Positions 11,031 through 24,572 of a stretch of 64,000 bases of DNA are shown piece after piece. A model generated the notes under the pieces. That model was not told where the DNA came from. It did not search any database and was given only the letters and a program-made list of their open reading frames with translations. Made by a program: the position numbers and the translations under genes. Origin of the DNA: Adineta steineri (Eukaryota; Rotifera; Eurotatoria; Adinetida; Adinetidae); assembly GCA_905250115.1 (NCBI GenBank), contig CAJNOI010000008.1, positions 635,822 to 699,821 on the forward strand, in the 5' to 3' direction. How positions within the stretch are numbered: position 1 is the first letter of the stretch; every line of letters begins with the position of its first letter.

Positions 11031-14000
11031 ATGAGTGAATATAATGCAGATATTACGTATGATGAATATGGTGATGAATCTTTACATGATGATGAATCTG
11101 ATGGTATTGAGGAAGATCATAATACCTTAAATGACAGCGAAGTATATATTGAATTTTAATTTTTAAATAAAAATTCTATTTCTTTTCTTTATCTCACTAG
11201 GAGAGTTGTCGTTATATAACTGTTGGTATTTGTGCACAATGGAAAAAAATCAAAGCTAAACCAATGGAAGAAATTCTACGTCGTTTAGAACAATTTGAAT
11301 TTCTTCGTATACATATTTTTCCTGAAACAACTATACATGAAAAACCAGTTGAAGAATGGCCATTTTGTCATGTTTTAATGAGTTTCCATAGTAAAGGATT
11401 TCCATTGGGTAAAACTCAAGAATATGCACGTCTTCATCAACCATTTCTTATCAATGATCTTGATAAACAATGGGATATTATGGATCGTATAAAAGTACAT
11501 GAAATACTTAAAGATGCTGGTATAGTACAACCACGTTATGGTGTAATTCGAAGAATTTTAAATATAGGTAAATAAATATTTTATTTATTAAATTAGATTT
11601 TTTCATTTTTATTCTCAAGACGGAACATGGGAAACATTGTCTACTGTTAATGAACAAGATGATCAAATTGAAATTGATGGAGAAATATTTCATAAACCAT
11701 TCGTAGAGAAACCTGTATCAGCGGAAAATCATGATGTTTATATTTATTTTCCATCGTCAGCTGGTGGTGGTTCACAAAGATTATTTCGAAAGGTCTTTAT
11801 TCATGACTTTTGTTGAAATTTCTCGACCGGAAATATTTTTCCTTTAGATTGGCAGTCGAAGTAGTGTATACACAGCAGAGAATAATATTCGTAAAGATGG
11901 TTCATATATTTATGAAGAATTTATGCCAACCGATGGTACAGATGTTAAAGTATGTATTCGAATCTTCCTATATAAATAATAATTTTTTTCCTATAGGTTT
12001 ATACAGTCGGTGCTGAATATGCACATGCTGAAGCAAGAAAATCTCCTGGACTTGATGGTAAAGTTGAACGAGATGAATTTGGTAAAGAAGTACGTTATCC
12101 AGTTATATTACGTGCTGATGAAAAATTAATTGCTATGAAAATATGTTTAGCATTTAAAGTATATAAGTTTATACATATCCTAAAACAAAATAGAAACTAA
12201 TTTTCTTTTATTTATTTTAAGCAAACTGTATGTGGTTTTGATTTACTTCGTGCTGAAGGAAAATCATTTGTTTGCGATGTAAATGGTTTTAGTTTTGTTA
12301 AAAATAGTACAAAATATTATGATGATTGTGCATCGATTCTTGGGTATTGTTAAAGAAATTTTAATGAGCTCTTTTTATTTTTGTTACTTTTTAAGACATA
12401 TGATTATGCGAGAACTTTCATCAGCATATGCGATTCCATATCCAATAGCTTATCAACCTGATGATCCACCATTTGTACCAACTGTATTTGGTACAAGAAT
12501 GGAACTTCGTTGTGTTATTGCTGTTATTCGACATGGTGATCGAACACCAAAACAAAAAATGAAAATGGCTGTTCTACATCCATTGTAAGATTATATGCAC
12601 ATATATATATTCATTTTCTGAATGATTTATTTTTTAATAACAGATTTTTTCAATTATTTGAAAAATATAATGGACCAAAGACAGGTCATTTGAAATTAAA
12701 ACACCCTGGTCAATTACAAGTTAGTTTTTTTTCAATTTATTAAAATAATAATTGATTTTCTTATTTTTTAGGAAGTACTTGATATTGCTCGAACATTATT
12801 AAAAGAACTTGATGATAATCAAATAAATGTAAGAAAAACTAATTAGTTTTACTTCTTACCATATGAACTATTTTTTAAATTTAGCAATTTCCTAATTCAC
12901 CTGAAACAAAAGGAAAATTACTTCAACTGAAACAAGTATTAGAATTATATGGACATTTTTCTGGTATTAATAGAAAAATTCAATTAAAATATTTACCAAA
13001 AGGTTTACCAAAAAAATCCAGTAGTGAAGATGGTAAGTAAATTTAAGATTTATTTGTAGACAAAATAATTTTTTTTAGAAACCGTTGACATTCCATCACA
13101 ACCATCATTACTCTTAGTAGTAAAATGGGGTGGACAATTAACTCAAACAGGAAAAAATCAAGCTGAAGCGCTTGGAAAAGTAAAACTATCTTCTTCTTAT
13201 ATTTGTTTAATATAATAATCTCTATTAGGCATTTCGTAAAATGTATCCCGGTGGGCAAGGTGCTGGTGGTGATCGGCCTGATGTTGGTCTTCTTCGTTTA
13301 CATTCCACATTTCGGCATGATTTAAAAATTTATGCTTCAGATGAAGGTCGTGTACAAATGACAGCTGCTGCATTTGCAAAAGGTTTATTAGCACTTGATG
13401 GTGAATTACCACCTATACTTGTACAAATGGTTAAAAGTGCAAATACAAATGGTCTACTTGATAATGATGTTGATTCAACAAAAGAACAACAAAAAGTTAA
13501 ACAAACATTACATGATCGTTTAGCAAAAGATCGAGAATTTACAAATGAGGATTTTAATGTAATTGCACCCACTGGTTCACGATCATTAATATCATCCATG
13601 AGATATATTAAAAATCCTGTTACTAAATGTCGAGAAATATTTGAATATATACGTGAAATGACTGTACTTATTCGATCACGTTCACATAAAGAAAATTCAG
13701 GTATATTCAATATTAAAAACGTTTCCCTATTATTAATTTTATATATTTTAGACACACTTTATCATTCCGAAACATGGGATTTATGTTTAAGACGATGTAT
13801 GTTTGTTTTTTTTAACAAAAGTTTATTCTTATTAAATAATTTTATATCATAGGGGTTAAATTAGAAAAAGATTTTTATAATGTACAAAAAGATAAATTTA
13901 ATATATCAAAAGTACCTGACATATATGATTCAATAAAATATGATTTACTTCATAATAAAAGTATTGTTCAATTTCCTCATGCTACAGATTTGTATTTATC

Positions 14001-17000
14001 TTCAAAAGCATTAGCTGATCTTGTTGTACCACAAGTAAAAGAATTCAAAAAAAAACATAGAAATTATTATTTCGAAATAAATATTTTTCAGGAATATGGT
14101 ATGACAGTTGAAGAAAAATTAAGTATTGCTCGTGGAATTGTTACACCATTACTTAGAAAAATTCGAGCTGGTATATTACAAAATTATAAATTTCCAACAT
14201 CTAAAATTTTTACTTATAGATCTTCAATGTAATTTAACCGGTGTTCTTACTCATGATGAACATGTTAATAAATTAGATCCAAGGTAAGATATTTAAATTT
14301 AATTATTAATAAGAAAGAAAATATATAAGAATTAAAAAAAAACAACCATAGGTACTTGAATCAATTCGATTCCGATCGAATCAGGTATCATTTTATCTAT
14401 GCCGCATTATTTATTTTTTCCTTTGGCTCATTTTGGTGTTTTTATTTTTTTTTGTTTTTATTCTTTTTCTTTCCATGATGATTCAATGGTAAAAGGATTA
14501 TATTCATATGCTAAGATAAAAGAAAGTAATTTAAAAGGCATTAGATTTTTTCGACTGCATGTTAATGCATGTGGTATTTTAATATATCTGTTATTATACA
14601 TATGAAAAATCTTTCTTTTGTTTGTTTTTATAGTTGTTCAAAAGGTATTCAAACACCTGGTCGACATGTTCGTACACGACTTTATTTTACTAGTGAATCT
14701 CATGTTCATTCACTACTGACAGCAATTCGTTATGGAGGTTTATTAGATGTAAATAATAACCATATATTTATTAAATGATTGATAAATTTTCTTTTTGTTA
14801 TATTTAGACATCAAATGATGAACAATGGAAACGTTCAATGGATTATTTAGATACAGTTTCTGAATTAAATTATTTAACACAAGTTGTTATAATGTTATAT
14901 GAAGATTCAAGTGAAGAAGAAGATTCAGAAAAACGTTTTCATGTGGAATTACATATTTCACCTGGAGCTTATGGATGTTTCGATGTCCCACCCGAAGTAA
15001 ATTATTTAATTGAAGAGAAGAACAAAAAACTAAAATTTTTATTTTCTTTTATAGATCGATTCAGTTACATCAAATCCTAATAATATTCGTACAGTTCTAC
15101 CAAAAAGTAATCGAGAAGCTGCACATAGTCCACCAAGACGTAGTGCAAAAGTACCAATACCTGATTCACCACGTGAAATCGAATTAGAACCAAATATGTC
15201 ATCATCATTACCACAATCAGAATTAATATCATTATCATCATCGAAATCAAGTGATGAATCAACTTTAAATAAAATTAAAAGCAATAAATCACCTGAAAAA
15301 AATGATCCGAGAATTATTAAACAACGATCTTTATCATCAAAAACACTTTATCGAAGTAGTAGTGGGTTAACAACAAGTCGATCATCAGAACAAACAAATA
15401 TTGATGATATTAATTCAAGTACAACAAAACGTAAATTTATCTATGAAATTCTTTTGTGAAACACGATCTAAAAGGAGTGTTAAGTGGTAGAAATTTGCAC
15501 TCACTCCTCCTCCCTCATACTGACGTGACTGACAAAATATCACAGACATGACCGACATGACCGACAGAGCGTCACAGACCTGAGCGACATAAGCAGCACA
15601 AGTAGCCGAAATATCGTAGTAAATCATCACCGACGTGACCGACACGAAATCACAGACATGACTGACATAAGTTCTCTTAACCTCGTCACAGCCGTGGTCG
15701 GCAAGGCATCATAGGCCTTTCTATAGGGTGTGGATGTAGACGTAAACAAGCAAAGATTAAGATATCCACAGTCACATAACTGTTAAAACGCTAATAAAGC
15801 GAGTACATCATATATAAATTATTTCTTTCCTATATTTCTATACCTTTATGCTACAGAATGAGGCAAAATCCGCTTCATAAAGATACAATGAAACTATCTT
15901 CTTTAAGGTAGAAGCAACAATTAGATCATGTTTCATATTTTACACCCGCCAGGGATTGCGCTAACAACTTTTTTTAAATAATTATAATATTCTCTATCTA
16001 GTTTCGAATAATCATAACAATAATTACGTTTTAAAACCAAAATCTCTTGAAGATGACGAATCAGATTTACAACGTAAGTTAAATTTATTTAAACTTCGCA
16101 TATTTTTTGGATGTTATTATTTTAAAAAAGGCAAAGTTTTTACACGTCGTCTCTTAGGTGGGAGACAATTACATGTAGTTACGTATTTTTTTGGTGCTGC
16201 TCTTGTATTTTTGTAGCCATTTATAGAATATAACATAAATACTAACCATGGGTTTGCTGCTTAATATTCCTTCTAGACATAAATACACATCAGTCTGAAT
16301 CATATCCTTTATCATCAAGAAAATTACGTCGAAAATCTAGTGTAATACCTGGTTTTAATCCAGCAAGATTCTATTTACAATCAGGTTCAGAAAATAATGA
16401 TGGTTATTTACGTCGAAATTCGGGTACACTAGTTGCGTGTGTATTGATAAATCTAGCAAAAAATAAAATAATCATGTGTGATTCATCTGCTCTGTTTGAT
16501 AACACATATACACATACATACTAGTTAATTTAATGATTTGTATTTGCTTATTTGTAACAGGGTTGCTTCTTAGTTTTATTTCTTTAATTTTACTGATTAT
16601 AATATTATCTACATATATAATAATGGAAACATAATATTCTATTTTTATAGAAGCAACATTACAACATAGTTATTATAATACAGTTCATGGTGCTTCACCA
16701 GATAAACATATTTGTATATAAAAAATTTCTTTTGAAAGAATAATTATTTGAATTTATTTTGGTTTAGTTAATTATGCTCCGTTAACAAGTATTTTTAGTA
16801 CAAGAGTGATTAGTGGCGCAAAATCTACACCTGATCTGAATAAATTACTTGAACGTAAACAAGCCGGACGTATGTATAGATTCAAACTGAATTCTTTCCT
16901 TACTTTCTTTTGTTTTAGTCATCTGTTCGGATACTGCTGTTGTTGCTCCATTAGAAACATTGAATACAAATTTAAATTATAAAATTCTCGATAATTTTAT

Positions 17001-17324
17001 TGGGAAATTCACTGATTCGACAACTAAATATTACTCAACTATTCCAAATGATAATAGCAATAATAATTTAAATACAAATATATCTAATACATCGCTAATA
17101 CTTGTTCCATATGGTAAATGTTTTTTCGATTTCATATTTCACTTGATTCGTTTTTATTCAAATTTTTAGTATTAAACAATCGATTTAGTATTGAATCTGT
17201 TGATAATAATAATATTTCATTTGGAAATGATAAAAAAATGCGTAATAGCTTTGGTAAATTAACGCAATATCCAATAAATACAATAAAAGAAGTACCTGAA
17301 CGAACAATAGATGAAGAACGTTAA
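11031..17324 (+). CDS. PPIP5K: Diphosphoinositol pentakisphosphate kinase (PPIP5K/VIP1)
   Basis: This bifunctional enzyme makes and removes inositol pyrophosphates (1-InsP7, InsP8). About 26 exons can be followed, giving roughly 1,300 residues (family range about 1,240-1,430). After an acidic N-terminus, the ATP-grasp kinase domain runs from [12 protein letters not shown] through [49 protein letters not shown] and [12 protein letters not shown]. The histidine acid phosphatase domain follows: [17 protein letters not shown] holds the RHGxRxP motif, and later blocks include [19 protein letters not shown] and [19 protein letters not shown]. The C-terminal third is Ser/Asn-rich with small exons to 17324. 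The intron 15431-16002 contains a degenerate short repeat. A kinase-dead or phosphatase-dead state is not suggested by the visible motifs. HDDC3 follows on the same strand. Confidence 0.93.
15521..15670 (+). repeat. Degenerate GACATGACCGAC-type minisatellite in a PPIP5K intron
   Basis: A 40-nt unit at 15521-15560 recurs at 15631-15670 with about seven mismatches. The sequence between them repeats pieces of the same theme (GACATGACCGAC, GCGTCACAGACC). The tract is richer in G and C than the surrounding intron. A telomere-like GGGTGTGGATGT tract follows near 15724. No coding role is seen. Confidence 0.6.
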
Positions 17325-17628
17325 AAATGAATGATTTATTTATCGTAAATATACATAAGTGCTTCTATTTTTATTTGTCTTGGTATAATGGGGTTACTTG
17401 TCTTATCTTTTTATTTATTCTACAGTATTTGGTGACTTTTGTGCAAATATTTATATTATGAATACTTATTTTATTTTTCTTGTTCACATTTGTATATATT
17501 TACTAGATAATATTTTTTTTAATTTAACAAATATAACAAAAAAATGCTTTACAAAAAAAAAACTATATATATTTATTTGCTTTTGAATAAGATAGAATTG
17601 GGATATTTTAAATATATACTTAATAGAT

Positions 17629-18259
17629 ATGGAAAAATTTATGCATGCATTGCAATTTGCTGCTCATAAACATCGATTTCAAAAACGAAAAGATTCAGAT
17701 GGAACACCCTATATTAATCATCCAATAGGAGTTGCACATATTTTGAGTAATGAAGCTGGTATTAAAGATATTGATTTACTTATTGTAGGTATTTTTTTTC
17801 AATTGAGATTGATTATGGGGATAAATTCTATTATTTAGGTTGCTCTTTTACATGATACAGTTGAAGATACGGAAACAACACATGAAGAACTTCAACAAGA
17901 ATTTGGAACTCGAATCGCCGGTATTCATCTCTCATTTTTATTAGCGTGTTTCTATGTATGTTATAGATCTTGTCGCTGAATTAACTGATGACAAAAATTT
18001 ACCAAAAGCTGAACGTAAACGTTTACAAATTCTTAATGCTAAACAATTAAGTTCAGATGCTATTATTGTTCGTCTAGCGGATAAAATATATAATTTACGT
18101 GATTTAAATCGTGAGACACCAATTGGTTGGTCAGAACAACGTGTTAAAGAATATTTTGAATGGTCAGTACAAATAGCACGTCAATTAGCTGGTCATAATG
18201 CTCAAATGGATGAGATTTTAAAAGATTTATTTCGTCAACGAAATGTTCAATTTGAATAA
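17629..18259 (+). CDS. HDDC3: MESH1/HDDC3, (p)ppGpp and NADPH phosphatase of the SpoT HD family
   Basis: Three exons (17629-17784, 17839-17920, 17967-18259) give 176 residues, close to the human protein (179). MESH1 is the metazoan homologue of the SpoT hydrolase domain; it hydrolyses (p)ppGpp in vitro and acts on NADPH in animal cells. Visible motifs are RKDSDGTPYINHPIGVA, the metal-binding HD block LLHDTVEDT, and LADKIYNLRDLNR followed by GWSEQRVKEYFEW. There is no synthetase domain. An acceptor-like TTAATAG lies 2 nt before the ATG, so an upstream non-coding exon or a trans-spliced leader is possible. It lies 304 bp after PPIP5K on the same strand. Confidence 0.92.
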
Positions 18260-19795
18260 GAAAAAAAAGGATATTGTTTTTTGCTTTCTAATAAAATTTT
18301 AAAGTAAATTTCCATTTATTATACGATAAATATTCCGTTTATCTCAAAAGCTTCTATGTAAGAACAATTAGCAGTTAAATATAGAATACTTCACTACGTT
18401 TAATGTATTTACATAAATGCGTCGTAAGTAATAATTCGTGTTTAACATAAAAGAGAAAATGAATAACAATTATATGTGTATTATCATGGTTTGAATAATC
18501 TATAATCAAATTATAAAATTTTATTCTATAAAAGAAATAAACATGCACGCTTCCGGTAATTAATCAAAATCAATAATCGATAGTTTGCTTATGTGAATAT
18601 ATCGTTAATATTTCATATATGGAAAAGAAAAACACAACATTATATATCTTTCTAATTCTCATGTGATATTATAGAAGTGAAGGAAAAAACCGGCAGAAGA
18701 TAGCTATTCAAAAGATAATATTTACTTGGCCTTCATCATGTAATTCTTTACATTCTTTATTTAGTTCGTTGTTGTTTCATCACAAGAAGTCATACGTCTA
18801 TTTTATTATTATAAAAATTTCATCATATTCATATTATGAATAATATATCTTTTCCGATTGTTTTGTGCAGTAGTATTTTATAATTTACTTGATTTTCTCT
18901 CTCATTTGATAATAATAGTTTTAGTTTAAAACTATGGACGAATCAAATAAACTGATTCTAGATCATTATACATGATTATCAATAGATTTTGTTTTGAAAT
19001 TTGGTTTTAATGAAAAACGAAAATGATGAGCTGATGTTTTTACATCATTCATATTATCAAAAGTTTTATTTATTTTTCTATTGTTATCTTATCTGTAAAT
19101 ATATAGAGAGTGAAGGACCAACTTTCAGTAGAGTTTAAAGAAAAGATATGAATAGAATGGGTAAGTAAATGAAAATGTTACGTTTTAATGTGTTGTCATC
19201 TACTAAATTTCGATTTAGAATTAATTTACATAATCAATTAATTAGTAATAATGACAATTTTTGCATATGAGATAAAAAGAAGTAACAAATTCATATATCA
19301 GATTTCAATCTTTTTATAATATACTTTGTTGTTATATACGTGAGTTTTAAGAGACATGAATATACGTATATCTTTTCACGCCATAACTCACATATTTTCA
19401 ACTTAAAAAAAAAAGTTGAAATATCTCTTTGTTCTCCAACTTACAAGATAGATATGTGTAAAGATGTTCTTTTTTTACTTTCTCTTCTGTCTTATATATC
19501 ATCTACATTACACATATATGGTTCTTATCAGACTGTTTAGCTTTCTTGATAGACACAGGGAGAAAAAAAACTTTAGTGGTTACAAAAAAAAGATTACTGC
19601 AAAATTATATATTATTTCGTTGTTAGTTGTAGCTAAACGCATACACATAAACCACAGGTAAGAAACTATTTATATGAATGTACATCTATAAGAAAAATAA
19701 ATATCATTTGAATTCTTTTTGTCGATAGTTTATCTTGTAGATATTTTTATTTGTATTTAATTAAAAAAAAAGTAATTCGATAAGCAACTATTATC
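18260..19795. other. 1.5 kb gap, no gene seen
   Basis: AT-rich spacer between HDDC3 and the PDZ gene. The only open frames are short and look like low-complexity noise. No repeat with clear ends was found. The region just before 19796 may hold the PDZ gene promoter and a 5' non-coding exon. Confidence 0.55.
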
Positions 19796-22700
19796 ATGTC
19801 TACACCCGATCCAAGAGCCAAAATGCGTACTGTTAAATTTCGTCTTTGCAAAATACGTAAATGGCCCGACTATACCGGACTTGGTTTCAGTCTTGGAAAC
19901 ACAACAGAACCACCATTTCTTGTTGGATTAGTTGAATCTAATAGTCCAGCAGCTGCTGGTGGTCTCAGAATCTCGGATGTTATTATTGAAGTTAATAAGA
20001 AAGATATGACTAAAGCCAAGGCCAAGTACGCAGATTTAACAGCAGCTATTCAAAAAGCACGAGATTCTAAAGGAACTATTGATTTACTAGTTGTTGAAAA
20101 ACGTTGGTATGATCAATTAATAAAGGAAAAAACCAAATTTGATCCAAAACTTGCCACAACATTAGAAACACCACCAACAATGCCACCTGATTATAAGAGT
20201 TTTCCTCAAAATACGCCTCGTACTTGTGAAATACGTTTAACTAAAGATAATGAACCGCTTGGCTTTGAAGTTGTTAATGGTGATGGTGATATTGGCATGT
20301 TTATTCAAGATGTTAATTCAAGTTCAGTAGCCAGTAGAGAAGGATTACGTAAAAGTGATCGAATTATTGAAGTTAATGATGAGTTTGTTGATGATCGACC
20401 AAGTAAACATATAATGGACAAAATGAAAGAAGCAAAAACAAATTTATATGTGAAATTATATGTTCTTGATACGAAAACATACAAAAATTTTAAACAAAAT
20501 AACACACCATTGGCATCATCTCATCATATCCGTCCAGTGCAAACGACAAGATTAGATGATGATGTTACTGATGATGAGTATGACAATAATGGTAAGGGTA
20601 ATGCTGATGATCGTTATCGACCAACGGCGCCAACTCCATCAGTAAACGGAAGTAAGTTTACATTTTTTACGATGTTTTTTTTAACATGTTCTTTATTTTT
20701 AGGAAGAAGTCCGACACGAAGTGAAGTACCCAGTACACCAGTTGGTCTAGCAGCATTGGCAAAACATAATCCAATACAAGCAGCAGCAAATTCAATACCA
20801 AACTCACGACTATATCAAGTTCGTCGTACTCCAGGTGAGAGTTTTGGTTTTAGCGTAAATTCCAAACAACCAGGTCCATATCCACATATGATTACTAATA
20901 TTGCACGCGGTTCACCTGCTGAAAAATATGGTAAATAGTACATCAGAAAAATTTCTGTTCAATTTTAAAATCTACTTTTTAATCAAAGGTCTTCGCGAGG
21001 ATGATTATATTTTAACTGTTAATAATCGTGATGTATCAAAAGTGGGTGCGGCCGATTTTAACCCCTTTCTACGCAGTGCATTCGAAGAATCTGATGCACG
21101 TAACCAGCCATTATCAATAGAAGTTATCAATAAAGATGCAATGACACCGTTACCACCATATGATACATCTTATGTACCAAAACCACCAAGTACTATTACA
21201 AGACAGTCATCTAAAGCCAGTACTATTGTCAATGAAACTTATCCAGAAATGCGTCTTTGTCAAATTAAAGTAAATTAATTTTGTTTTCAGCTCCATTTCA
21301 TTTTTTTTTGTATTTTTTTTTGTGGTTAGAGTGGGCCACAGTATCAAGAAATTGGATTTGATATTAATCAATTACCAGGTAAACGCGGTGGAAATGGTGG
21401 ATTTCAAATACAAGATCTAAAAACAAATTCACCAGCTGCTCTTACAAAGATTTATAATAACGATTATATTATTGAAGTAAATGGAGAAAATATTGAAAAT
21501 GACGATTATGAATCTGTTCGAGATAATATCACAGACAGTTATGACTCAAATAACCAAATTGAATTACTTGTTATTGATCATGATGGTTATCAATGGTATA
21601 AAACTCGTAATTATCCTATTGATCCATCATCACGAAAAGCCAATTGTGTTCGGTAAATTAAATACATCGAAAAACGAAAGTTTAAATATTTCAATTCTAG
21701 GTATACAACACCAAGTTCTTCATCACGACCAATAACACGACCATCACCACCACCATCACGACGACCATCACCACCACCATCACGACGACCATCACCACCA
21801 CCATCACGACGACCATCGCCACCACCATCAACACGACCATCACGGCGACCATCGCCACCACCATCACCGACACCTTCTAAAACGACTGTTATAAGTGAAA
21901 TAGTAAAACATACACCTACTAAAACATTATCTCCTGGAGATAAATCTAATTTATCAGCAACAACTAATCAAATGAACAATCAATCATCTATTAGTAGATT
22001 TCTAGTTATCATTATTTTAAGAAAGAATTATTTTTTATTTTTCAGATGCTAATCAACAATCATCGTATAATAAACATGGTGAATACGGAATTAATCAAAT
22101 AGCAAAACCATCACCATTTGCGACTGATTTATCTAAAAATTTATCATTATCACGTGGAGCAGTTGATGTTGTATCAGAAAAACGTGTATTTCGTTTCTGT
22201 CGTTTACATATTAATCCTGGTCAACAATGTGGTTTTCAATTAGAAACTGGCAACAATAAACATGTTGTTCGTTATGTTAAACATGGTTCTCCAGCTGGTA
22301 AAATATAAAATTCATGTCTGATAAGCGATTACAAATGTTTCTATTGTTTAGATAAAGCTGGTTTACATGTGAATGACTGTTTACTTGAAGTAAATAATGC
22401 AAATGTAGAAAATAAATCGGGTGAAGGTAAAAAATGTTCAATATAATTTAAAATATGAATGGCTGTAGGGTTGATTTAGTCTTATCCGAGCATAATATTT
22501 CAAATTTATTAATAAGCAAAGAATATTTTTGACTCAATCTCGAAGTTTTTGAAAATCAGAGATGTTGAATAAATTTAAAAATATGACAATCTTCGTTCGA
22601 TCGTAGCAGTCTTTTTTTCGAGTGTCTATATCAGATTGAAATTTTATCTTGTTAACCTTTTTCTACTAGTAGTCAAAGATTAGTATACTATGAAATTAAT

Positions 22701-23857
22701 TTTATGTAGAGGTGGAAAATTTAATCCAAAATGTTAGTCGCAATGGTGTTGTATGTTTACTTGTTGTACCAAATGATGTAAAACCATTAAGAATACGTTC
22801 ATCGAAATCTGTATCAGCATTACATGATAGTCGTCACTATCAGGATACTACTACTTCTAATGAAACACTCAATGATATTAAAGAATATCCATCATCATTC
22901 AAGAGATCTCAATCAGCATCACGTCTTCATGGTGAACATATCAATCGAGATCCATCATTTCAACCAACAGATCCATTACCACGTAAAAATATTTTAATAA
23001 ATTTATTCTGATAAATTAATTTATTTTAGGTAAATGCGTACTCACTCGTGATTCATCATTTCGTGGATGCGGTTTTCGATTAAGTAACGAACAAAATTTA
23101 GATACACCAATTGTCGTTGAAGTATTACCCAATAGTCCAGCAAAACGAAGGTATGGATAAAAATTTGTTCATTATCTTTAATTTTTGTTGTGTTTTATAG
23201 TGGTTTAAGTGAAGGTGATCATATATTATACATTGATACACAAAATATTCAAACTTTCATTTCATTTGATGATAAGATACAAGCAATTCAACGTGCATTT
23301 GAACGAAATGGTCAAGTTGAACTTGTTACATTAACTGGTCCAGGATATCAAATCTTAAAACAACGTGGTGGTTATTTAGAAAGTTCAGTATTTGATTATC
23401 ACTTATCGAATACAAGTCATATGAAACCGCGTTTGTGTAAATTAAATTTATATAATTATGAACATGATTTTGGCTTAAAATTACATCGAGAAAATTTCTT
23501 ATTAACGGTTAAATCAGTTCAAAAAGGTTTAGCAGCAGATATATTTGATATAAACGAAGGTGACATCGTTCTTGAATTAAATGATCAAGATACGAAATAT
23601 TTATCGACAACTCAAGTGGAACAAATTATTGAAAACAGTAAACACGAACGTACATTAAAAATTTTAGTTATTGATATTGATGGTTATCGATATTCGGCAA
23701 AACATGCTATTCCAATTAATTCACATTTAAGTTTTGTTCAAACACAAGATGAACGAAGTAAGAAAAAAGAATTCAATTGAAATTTATTATTTTGTTTTAT
23801 TATATTATAGATATAACAAAAAATAAACGTAGTCACGGAGAACCAGTTTATTTATAA
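19796..23857 (+). CDS. Seven-PDZ scaffold protein (NHERF/PDZK1-like organisation)
   Basis: Eleven exons give about 1,100 residues and no catalytic domain. Seven PDZ-like units can be followed. PDZ1 (GLGFSLGN, near residue 30) and PDZ2 (PLGFEVVNGDGDIGMFI) lie in exon 1. PDZ3 (SFGFSVNSK) spans the intron after 20931. PDZ4 has EIGFDINQLPGKRGG, PDZ5 QCGFQLETGNN, PDZ6 GCGFRLSNEQN and PDZ7 DFGLKLHREN. A Pro/Arg/Ser linker lies between PDZ4 and PDZ5. The C-terminus EPVYL fits a class II PDZ ligand (hydrophobic at 0 and -2), so self-association or capture by another PDZ protein is possible. The family role is clustering of membrane transporters and receptors. The intron 20651-20701 stays open in frame if retained, so a longer isoform is possible. 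The start ATG at 19796 opens the long first exon. Confidence 0.85.
21735..21870 (+). repeat. Repeat coding for an RPSPPPS linker
   Basis: CGACCATCACCACCACCATCA-like 21-nt units repeat about six times within the coding exon and encode RPSPPPSR-type heptapeptides. Copies differ by single bases (for example CATCGCC for CATCACC), so the array is not a recent perfect expansion. It makes a flexible Pro-rich hinge between PDZ4 and PDZ5, and could bind SH3 or WW domains. Confidence 0.8.
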
Positions 23858-24193
23858 AAGAATAACAATCATCGAACTATTATTAATATTAAAACAAAAA
23901 CAATATATTTTCTTTAGTGATTTTGAACAGTTTTTTTTTATTCTTCTATTAATTTATATTTCGTTTACAGTGCTCGGTGACTCTGTGTGTGTTTCTTTCA
24001 TCTTGTTGAAATCTTTTTTACTTTTTCGTTTTGATTTTTTTTTCTATTATGTTCGTATATGGCTTACATTGATTGATTGAAATATATAACATTTGAATAT
24101 GATATATCTAATTCAACATTTCTTTAATAAAATAAATTGCTTTTTGTTTATTTTAATGAATCATGAATTTAGTTAATTATACTATCTTGAGGG

Positions 24194-24399
24194 TAGAGAC
24201 CTACACGGAATCTGGTAAATTTCATGTCAATAATTCAACTTTAGCGTTAAAAATTATTTAAGTTCATAGTTTTGTTGTCCAACATCTTCTCTACAAAATG
24301 ATGTATTTTGAAGGATTGATAGACGTTTTAGCAAGTCTCAAAAACTAAAATAAACTACAGACAAAATCGGAGTGGAAAATGACTCCGTGCAGGTCTCTA
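24194..24399. mobile_element. 206-bp hAT-like MITE with perfect 8-bp TSD
   Basis: The ends are terminal inverted repeats: TAGAGACCTACACGGAATC on the left faces a right end whose reverse complement reads TAGAGACCTGCACGGAGTC, two differences in 19. CTTGAGGG is duplicated exactly at 24186-24193 and 24400-24407. TA-G-starting inverted repeats plus an 8-bp duplication fit hAT transposons. The interior has no open frame of note, so the element is non-autonomous. It lies in the gap between the convergent ends of the PDZ gene and the TAF1C-like gene. Confidence 0.85.
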
Positions 24400-24404
24400 C
24401 TTGA

Positions 24405-24456
24405 GGGTGGGGTGATGGTTGTGAGTGCAAGAAGACTATCATATACACACCCACAC
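24405..24456. repeat. Telomere-like G-rich tract facing a C-rich tract
   Basis: GGGTGGGGTGATGGTTGTGAGTG on the plus strand is followed after about 13 nt by ATACACACCCACAC. The G-rich strands of the two tracts point towards each other. The tracts are degenerate TGTGGG. Confidence 0.55.
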
Positions 24457-24572
24457 TAGAGAACTGCGGAATTGGGGTTTTTCATACCTACTCCGACTGC
24501 GAAAAGTTTTAAATAGTCATTCCGACTCAGACTCGATCGGAATCGGGTTTCGTAGAGCAGTGCAGTTCTCTA
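24457..24572. mobile_element. 116-bp hAT-like MITE inserted beside telomere-like repeat
   Basis: The 11-bp terminal inverted repeat TAGAGAACTGC is perfect at both ends. The flanks are ACCCACAC (24449-24456) and ACCCACCC (24573-24580), an 8-bp duplication with one mismatch. The interior contains CTCCGACT and GACTCAGACTC motifs similar to those in the element at 57907. There is no coding capacity. The target was evidently a C-rich telomere-like tract. Confidence 0.75.

Noticed and set aside
13330..13755. 141-codon minus-strand frame inside PPIP5K
   Set aside because: A shadow of the conserved plus-strand phosphatase-domain exon.
19340..19661. Two overlapping short frames before the PDZ gene
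   Set aside because: AT-rich, low complexity, and without a conserved motif; probably 5' flank.
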